DNA from: Haloferax sulfurifontis ATCC BAA-897
GTDB lineage: Archaea > Halobacteriota > Halobacteria > Halobacteriales > Haloferacaceae
NCBI RefSeq assembly: GCF_000337835.1
Contig: NZ_AOLM01000008.1
Coordinates: 124,001 to 188,000, forward strand
Direction: 5' to 3'
Length of the DNA stretch: 64,000 nucleotides
Shown: one piece after another, positions 58,927 to 64,000 of the stretch
Numbering within the stretch: position 1 is the first letter of the stretch
Layout: each line of letters begins with the position of its first letter
Translations under genes and position numbers: made by a program
Notes under the pieces: model-generated
Told to the model about the DNA's origin: nothing
Database searches by the model: none
The model's input: the letters and a program-made list of their open reading frames with translations, nothing else

Positions 58927-60294
58927 TCAGTCGTTCTGCGTCGGCGTGAGTCGCGTTTCGCTTCCGCCCGCGCGGGTCGCGTTCGGTGCGCGTTCGAGGA
59001 ACTGCGCCACCGAGAAGTCCTGAAAGACCGTGTCGCCGTCGTCGGGGTAGACCTCGCGCCCGACGAGTCGGTTGACGAACTTCGCGTTCCGGTAGCACCC
59101 GAGGCCGAGGTCCGGAACCCCGACGCCGTGGGTGTGGACCTCGGCGTTCTGGAGAAACACGTCTCCCGGCACGCCGACCGCGAGTCGGTGGTCCTCGGTC
59201 ACTTCGAACCGACCCTTCTCGTCCCACTCGATGGCGTCTTCCATCGGTTCGAGGAACTCGGGAATCGGCCGCTCGTAGCCCGTGCCGAGAATCACGACCT
59301 CGCTTTCGTGGACGAACGACTCCTCGGCCTGCCACTGGTGACAGTCGAGGGCGTACGCGTCGCCGGCGGCCGCGATGTCTCGGACCTCCGTCATCGCGAA
59401 GAGGCCGACGTCCGGGTCGTTGCCACCGATGGAGCGCCGGTAGAGCAGGTCGTATATCTCGGCGCTCGTCTCCGGGTCGATGCCCAGCAGGTCCTGATTC
59501 GGGATGAGGTCGTCTTTCACCGCCTGCGGGAGGTCGTAGACGTACCGCTCGTACTCGGGCGTGAAGTGCTGGAGGCCGAGCTTCGAGTACTCCATGGGGA
59601 AAAAGCCGTCCGAGCGAGTCAGCCAATCCAGTCGGTAGCCGTGGTCGGGCTGGCGGTCCAAGAGGTCTTGGAACACCTCGGCGGCGCTCTGTCCGGACCC
59701 GACGACGGTGACTGTGTCCGCGTCCACGACGCGCTCGCGGTTGTGCCGATACCGCGCCGTGTGGAACACGTCTTCGGTCGGGTGTCCGCGGAGGTGTTCG
59801 GGGATGTGCGGCCGAGAGCCGATTCCGAGCGCGAGGTTCTCGGCGCGGTACTCGGAGCGCTCGCCGGTCTCCGGGTTCCGCGCGGTGACCGCGTAGCACT
59901 CCTCGCGTTCGTCCCAGCGAACGTCGGTGACCTCGCGGCTGAACCGGCAGGCGTCGAGTCGGCCGACCACCCATCGGAGGTAGTCGTTGTACTCCCGCCG
60001 GGGAATCTGGAACGTCTCGTAGAAGTAGAACTCGTAGATGCGGCCCGTCTCCCGCAGGTAGTTGAGGTAGCTGTGGGGACTCGTCGGGTCGGCGAGCGTC
60101 ACGAGGTCCGCGAGGAACGGGACCTCCAGCGTCGTCCCCTCGATGAGCATCCCCTCGTGCCACGCGAACTCGGCGTCCCGTTCGAGGAACGCCGCGTCCA
60201 CGTCCTCGGGCGCGCCGTCGAGCAGGGCGGCCAGTCCGAGGTTGAACGGGCCGAGACCGATTCCGACCACGTCGCGGACGTGCGACTCGCTCAT
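58927..60294 (-). CDS. iucD: Flavin-dependent diamine N-monooxygenase, IucD/RhbE type
   Basis: A 455-residue N-hydroxylating monooxygenase. FAD site GIGLGPFNLGLAALL is at about residues 10-24, the segment FLADLVTLADPTSPHSYLNYL is typical, the NADPH site is VVGSGQSAAEVFQDLL and ILGTGYERPIP is present near the end. It hydroxylates the free amine of 1,3-diaminopropane if the decarboxylase upstream supplies that substrate. It overlaps the acetyltransferase stop by an ATGA junction. Confidence 0.9.
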   Translation of the reverse strand: MSESHVRDVVGIGLGPFNLGLAALLDGAPEDVDAAFLERDAEFAWHEGMLIEGTTLEVPFLADLVTLADPTSPHSYLNYLRETGRIYEFYFYETFQIPRREYNDYLRWVVGRLDACRFSREVTDVRWDEREECYAVTARNPETGERSEYRAENLALGIGSRPHIPEHLRGHPTEDVFHTARYRHNRERVVDADTVTVVGSGQSAAEVFQDLLDRQPDHGYRLDWLTRSDGFFPMEYSKLGLQHFTPEYERYVYDLPQAVKDDLIPNQDLLGIDPETSAEIYDLLYRRSIGGNDPDVGLFAMTEVRDIAAAGDAYALDCHQWQAEESFVHESEVVILGTGYERPIPEFLEPMEDAIEWDEKGRFEVTEDHRLAVGVPGDVFLQNAEVHTHGVGVPDLGLGCYRNAKFVNRLVGREVYPDDGDTVFQDFSVAQFLERAPNATRAGGSETRLTPTQND

Positions 60295-60932
60295 CGGCTC
60301 ACCTCCGCCTCCGCGTTCTCGGCCACCGTGTCGAAGAATCTGTCGCGCTCGCAGTGCATCAACACGGCCTCCTTGTCGGGGAGATCGATACGTTTCTGCG
60401 CCTCGTAGCCGCACCGCTCGAAAACGTGGATGACCCGCTCGTTTCGCACGTCCGGTTCGCTGACGACGCGGGTCGCGTCGGTCGCGCGGAACTGAAACGC
60501 CGTCATCGCCCGCAAGAGCGGTATCGAGTAGCCGTGCCCGAGATACTCCGGCGGCCCGATGAGCAGGTGGACGCCCCGGTCTTCGGGGGCGGCGTCGTAG
60601 CACTCGGCGACGACGTCGTCGGCCGCGCGGTACGCCTCCCAGTAGCTCATCGGCGTGTGGTCGAGCAGGCCGACGTACGGCGTGAGATGGTCGTCGGACA
60701 GTTTCTCGTCGAGCCGTTCTCGAAACGCCGGTTCCGGGAGGTCGAGTTGCCAGTACGGCTTCACGTGGTCGGAGCCGAGCCACGCGTGAAGCCGGTCGAA
60801 GTCCAGCGCCGGGTCGACTTCCGCGAAGGCGATGGTCCGGTCGATGGGCTCGTCGCGGACGCGGTAGGCGTACTCGCGGCCCGCGTCGTCGGTCGCCGAG
60901 CCCGCCGCGGCGTTTGCCGACGCGTCGGTCAC
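60291..60932 (-). CDS. iucB: Siderophore acetyltransferase, IucB/RhbD type
   Basis: A 213-residue GNAT-fold protein of the siderophore acyltransferase class: FDRLHAWLGSDHVKPYWQLD, TPMSYWEAYRAADDVV, GVHLLIGPPEYLGHGYSIPLLRAM and DPDVRN-like SEPDVRNERVIHVFERCGY. It acetylates the hydroxylamine to a hydroxamate. The start is the GTG at 60932, which overlaps the upstream stop as GTGA; no ATG gives a full domain. Confidence 0.88.
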   Translation of the reverse strand: MTDASANAAAGSATDDAGREYAYRVRDEPIDRTIAFAEVDPALDFDRLHAWLGSDHVKPYWQLDLPEPAFRERLDEKLSDDHLTPYVGLLDHTPMSYWEAYRAADDVVAECYDAAPEDRGVHLLIGPPEYLGHGYSIPLLRAMTAFQFRATDATRVVSEPDVRNERVIHVFERCGYEAQKRIDLPDKEAVLMHCERDRFFDTVAENAEAEVSR

Positions 60933-62710
60933 GACGCGGGCACCTCCAGTTCCGTGACGAGCGGGTTGTCGATGTCGGCGTACACCGACTGGTTCGCCAG
61001 CGACCCCTCCAGTTCGTCCATGTCGTGGAACCGCGTGAGCAGGTTCGCCTTGCAGGGAATCGTCGCTTTCGTGAGGAGGTCGTCGAGAAGCGACGACGAC
61101 GGCCGGTCGTACCGGCGGAGCGATTCGAGCTCCTCGCGGAGGACGCCCAAGAGGCGTCGCTCGTCGACCAGTCCGGCCGTGCCGAAGGCGTTGACGAGGC
61201 CGAGGGCGTTGTTGATGACGACGTAGTACCGGATGCGTTCGTCGGCGACGGCGTCCGGGCAGACGGTGTCGGCGCGCTCGCCGATGCCCGGCAGGAGCGC
61301 GTCCACCTCGTCGTACATCGACTCGGGGAGGTAGTAGCCCTGATTGTCGCGGTAGCGGAACGTCTCGGGATAGCCGCCGTCGAGCGTCAGCACGCTGTTT
61401 TGCTGGTGGGCTTCGACGCCCAGTCCGCGTTCGAGATAGAGCCACAGCACCGGCCGAACCGACAGTTCGAGGTACTGGCGGAACCAGTCTTCAGCCACCG
61501 CGTCGGTCGGTCTGCCCTCGTGCTCGGCGATTCCCTCGACGAGCGTCGCCAGCCGCGACGACCCGTCGCCGAGGTGGTCCTGACAGAGGCCGACCACGGG
61601 CGTCGCGTTCGCCGCCGCGTTGCCGCGGAAGGGGTTCTCGCGGAGGACGGTCTCGAAGCCGGATTCGCCGTTTCCGAGGTCGACCGTCAGGTACGCCGGG
61701 TCGCGGACGACGTCGAACGCCGGGAACCGCTCTTCGAGGTCGTCGCCGAGTTCGGTGTCCAGCAGTTCGGTGACGGCGACGCCGCGCTCCAGTTCTGGGA
61801 GTTTGTTCGTCCGCTCGGAGTTGGTGATTTTGACGTTCAGCGACGCCTTGACCATGAACGGCGAGTCGGGGGCGTACAGGGTCCGCACCGACGAGGTCGG
61901 ATAGAAATCCCGACCGACTTGGCCGACGTATTCGAGGCCGTCGCCGAGGTGCGCCTGCACTTCGGGTTGCGCGCGGAGGTAGTCGGCCTGCCACGGGTGG
62001 ACGGGAACCAGCACCTCGTCGGCGTCGACGCGTTCGGCGACGAACGACTCGGGGACCGACTCGTCCGCTCGGAGCGCCGACGCGACCCACTCGGCCGCCG
62101 AGTCGTCGCGCGCGGAGTCCTGCGAGACGAGCGAGGGGTCGGCGCTGAAGTACGCCAGCGGGAACGACCCGCGGAGTTCGGGCGCGTAGGTCCGCGACTC
62201 GTGGGCCGGGATGCCCTGTCTGCTCTTCGGCGTCGGGTGAAGCGGGTGGCCGAAGACGAGCGACTGTTCGGCGTCGCGGAAGGTGGTGTCGAAGCCGTAC
62301 AGTCGCTCCTCGTCGCCGCGGCGGGCCTCGACGAACCGATCGATGTTCCGACAGCTCTTGACGACTCGCAAGAGGAGTTCGTCGGCCGCGCCGGTGTCGT
62401 CGCGGTCGAGTCTGAGTTCGGTCGTGACGAGCGTCACGAGCGTCGTGTACTCCAGCGGGAGCGTCTCGCCGTGGGGGAGCCGGTAGACCCCGGGCAGGTC
62501 GAACAGGTGGCGGTCCGTCGGCGACCGGTACGAAAGCGGGACGTAGAGGTCCACGCCCTGCCGGGAAAGCGGTGCGTGGACGACTTCGTCGGCGTCCGTC
62601 TCGACCGGCGCGTCCCCGGCTGGGACGACGGCGTAGTCGCCGGTCTCCCGGAGGTAGCAGTTCAGGAAGCTGTGTATCGTCGCTGACTCGGCCGTGTCGT
62701 TCGGATTCAT
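60929..62710 (-). CDS. iucA: NRPS-independent siderophore synthetase, IucA type
   Basis: A 593-residue IucA/IucC-family enzyme. GHPLHPTPKSRQGI is the ATP-binding motif, VPVHPWQADYL the central motif and GVEAHQQNSVLTLDGGYP the catalytic segment. It condenses the first hydroxamate arm with citrate. It is coupled to the decarboxylase upstream (ATGA, 62707-62710) and to the acetyltransferase downstream. The ATG at 62710 was chosen over a longer frame to 62827. Confidence 0.9.
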   Translation of the reverse strand: MNPNDTAESATIHSFLNCYLRETGDYAVVPAGDAPVETDADEVVHAPLSRQGVDLYVPLSYRSPTDRHLFDLPGVYRLPHGETLPLEYTTLVTLVTTELRLDRDDTGAADELLLRVVKSCRNIDRFVEARRGDEERLYGFDTTFRDAEQSLVFGHPLHPTPKSRQGIPAHESRTYAPELRGSFPLAYFSADPSLVSQDSARDDSAAEWVASALRADESVPESFVAERVDADEVLVPVHPWQADYLRAQPEVQAHLGDGLEYVGQVGRDFYPTSSVRTLYAPDSPFMVKASLNVKITNSERTNKLPELERGVAVTELLDTELGDDLEERFPAFDVVRDPAYLTVDLGNGESGFETVLRENPFRGNAAANATPVVGLCQDHLGDGSSRLATLVEGIAEHEGRPTDAVAEDWFRQYLELSVRPVLWLYLERGLGVEAHQQNSVLTLDGGYPETFRYRDNQGYYLPESMYDEVDALLPGIGERADTVCPDAVADERIRYYVVINNALGLVNAFGTAGLVDERRLLGVLREELESLRRYDRPSSSLLDDLLTKATIPCKANLLTRFHDMDELEGSLANQSVYADIDNPLVTELEVPAS

Positions 62711-64000
62711 GCGTGTCGGTCGTCGGTCGTCGTTTCGAGTGCGGTGCCGCGGGTCGAAACCTCGCGCAGGAGTTCTCGGAGGTCCTCGCGCGTCGTTCGG
62801 GGGTTCAGGAGCGTCAGCTTCAGGCACGTCTCGCCGTCGACGGTGGTCCGGGCCACCACGGCCTCGCCGTCGTCGAGGAGCGAGTCGCGGATGGCCTCGT
62901 TCAGGTCGGCGGCGCTCGGGCCGTCGGCCGGGTCGTCTTCCTTCTCCCGGTCGGAGACGTACCGGAAGACGACGACGTTCAGCTCGGAGTCGTGGACGAG
63001 CCGGAGGTCGGGGTCGGCCTCGACGAGCCTCGCGGCGTCGTCGGCGAGGTCGATGGTGTATTCGACCATCGACGCCAGCCCCTCGCGGCCGAGCGCCTGC
63101 ATCGTGACGAAGGGCTTGAGCGCGTCGAACCGCCGGGTCGTCTGGACCGACTTCGAGACGAGGTTCGGCACGCCCGCGTCGTCGTCGCGCTCGGGGTTCA
63201 GGTAGGCCGCGTTGCGGTCGATGAGGTCGTACGCCGACTCGTCGCGGACGAGGACCGCGCCGCAGCTAATCGGCTGGTAGAACAGCTTGTGGAAGTCGAC
63301 CGCGACTGAGTCCGCGGCCTCGATGCCGGCGAGCTTGTCGGCGTGGTCGCCGCTCAGGGCGAGCGCGCCGCCCCACGCGGCGTCGACGTGGTACCAGCAG
63401 TCGAGTTCGGCCGCACGGTCGGCCAGCGGGCCTAACGGGTCGATGCTCCCGAAGTCGGTCGTCCCGGCGGTCGCGACGATTGCGAACGGGCGTTTCCCGC
63501 GCTCGCGGAGGTCCGCCACCGCCTCGTCGAACGCCGCCATCGACAGGCGGCGGTCGTCGTCGGTCGGGACGGTGACGACGGCGTTCTCGCCGAGGCCGAG
63601 GTGCGAGGCGGCCTGCGTGGCGGTGAAATGGGCGTCGGCCGAACAGAGGATTCGCAGGTCCCGCGCTTCCGGCGGGAGGCCCGCCTGTTGGACATCGACG
63701 CCGTACTCCTCAAGGACGACCCTGTTGCGCGCGAGGAGCAGGCCGACGAAGTTCGACTGCGTGCCGCCGCTCGTGAACACGCCGTCGCCGTTTTCGTAGC
63801 CGAACAGGTCGCACAGTTCCCCGACGAACCGCCGTTCGAGTTGCGTCGCGGCGGGGCTCTGGTCCCACGAGTCCATCGACTGGTTCGTCGCCGTCAGGAG
63901 CACCTCGGCCGCGAGCGCCGGAATCGTCGGCGGGCACTGGAGGTGCGCGACGCAGGCCGGGTCCGAGACGCCGACGGAGTTTCGCAGAACCGGCTCGGTG
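62707..64000 (-). CDS. ddc: L-2,4-diaminobutyrate decarboxylase (PLP group II), N-terminus outside window
   Basis: The last 430 or so residues of a group II decarboxylase. The frame stays open to the right edge; the first visible residues (CVAHLQCPPTIPALAAEV) match the substrate-pocket region of the family. FTSGGTQSNFVGLLLAR and WYHVDAAWGGALAL precede the PLP Lys in DFHKLFYQP. It makes 1,3-diaminopropane for the siderophore. Its aminotransferase partner would be expected just outside the window. Confidence 0.88.
   Translation of the reverse strand, partial: TEPVLRNSVGVSDPACVAHLQCPPTIPALAAEVLLTATNQSMDSWDQSPAATQLERRFVGELCDLFGYENGDGVFTSGGTQSNFVGLLLARNRVVLEEYGVDVQQAGLPPEARDLRILCSADAHFTATQAASHLGLGENAVVTVPTDDDRRLSMAAFDEAVADLRERGKRPFAIVATAGTTDFGSIDPLGPLADRAAELDCWYHVDAAWGGALALSGDHADKLAGIEAADSVAVDFHKLFYQPISCGAVLVRDESAYDLIDRNAAYLNPERDDDAGVPNLVSKSVQTTRRFDALKPFVTMQALGREGLASMVEYTIDLADDAARLVEADPDLRLVHDSELNVVVFRYVSDREKEDDPADGPSAADLNEAIRDSLLDDGEAVVARTTVDGETCLKLTLLNPRTTREDLRELLREVSTRGTALETTTDDRHA

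Overview
The window looks like part of a haloarchaeal megaplasmid, most likely Haloferax or a close relative. The DNA is GC-rich, the predicted proteins are acidic, most transcription starts look leaderless with a TATA-like box about 27 nt before the start codon, and secreted proteins carry Tat-type lipoprotein signals. Gene content and order (an Orc1/Cdc6 gene with its origin, then a xac-type pentose cluster, then an iuc-type siderophore operon) match what I recall of the Haloferax volcanii pHV3 replicon. That comparison is from memory and was not checked.

Left end (1-10.4 kb): the tail of a molybdate/tungstate-type ABC permease, a MaoC hydratase, a ribbon-helix-helix/PIN pair with a palindromic operator, two NAD(P)-linked redox enzymes, two small unknown proteins, a FemAB-like transferase, a PNPOx-fold protein, and a thiamine-salvage operon (two TenA proteins of different subtypes plus an SSS transporter). 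Replication core (10.6-13.3 kb): a plasmid-borne TATA-binding protein gene, an AT-rich region with an extraordinary cluster of CTAG sites, eight origin recognition boxes and an orc gene. A parA gene with a small acidic partner lies 15 kb further on (28.0-29.3 kb).

Middle (13.4-31.8 kb): an M20 amidohydrolase, a HbpS/GlcG protein, then a set of genes that reads as a route from glycine betaine to pyruvate: BCCT uptake, Rieske monooxygenase, dimethylglycine/sarcosine dehydrogenase, sarcosine oxidase, serine hydroxymethyltransferase and threonine/serine dehydratase, with two regulators among them. A DASS transporter and a second Bat-type regulator follow parA.

Right half (31.8-64 kb): a peptide/nickel-type ABC transporter whose substrate-binding protein appears circularly permuted; an MDR/SDR dehydrogenase pair; the oxidative D-xylose/L-arabinose pathway (dehydrogenases, lactonase, two dehydratases, 2-oxoglutarate semialdehyde dehydrogenase, CUT1 transporter and an IclR regulator); and a citrate-hydroxamate siderophore operon running off the right edge. 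No transposase, tRNA, rRNA or CRISPR array was seen.
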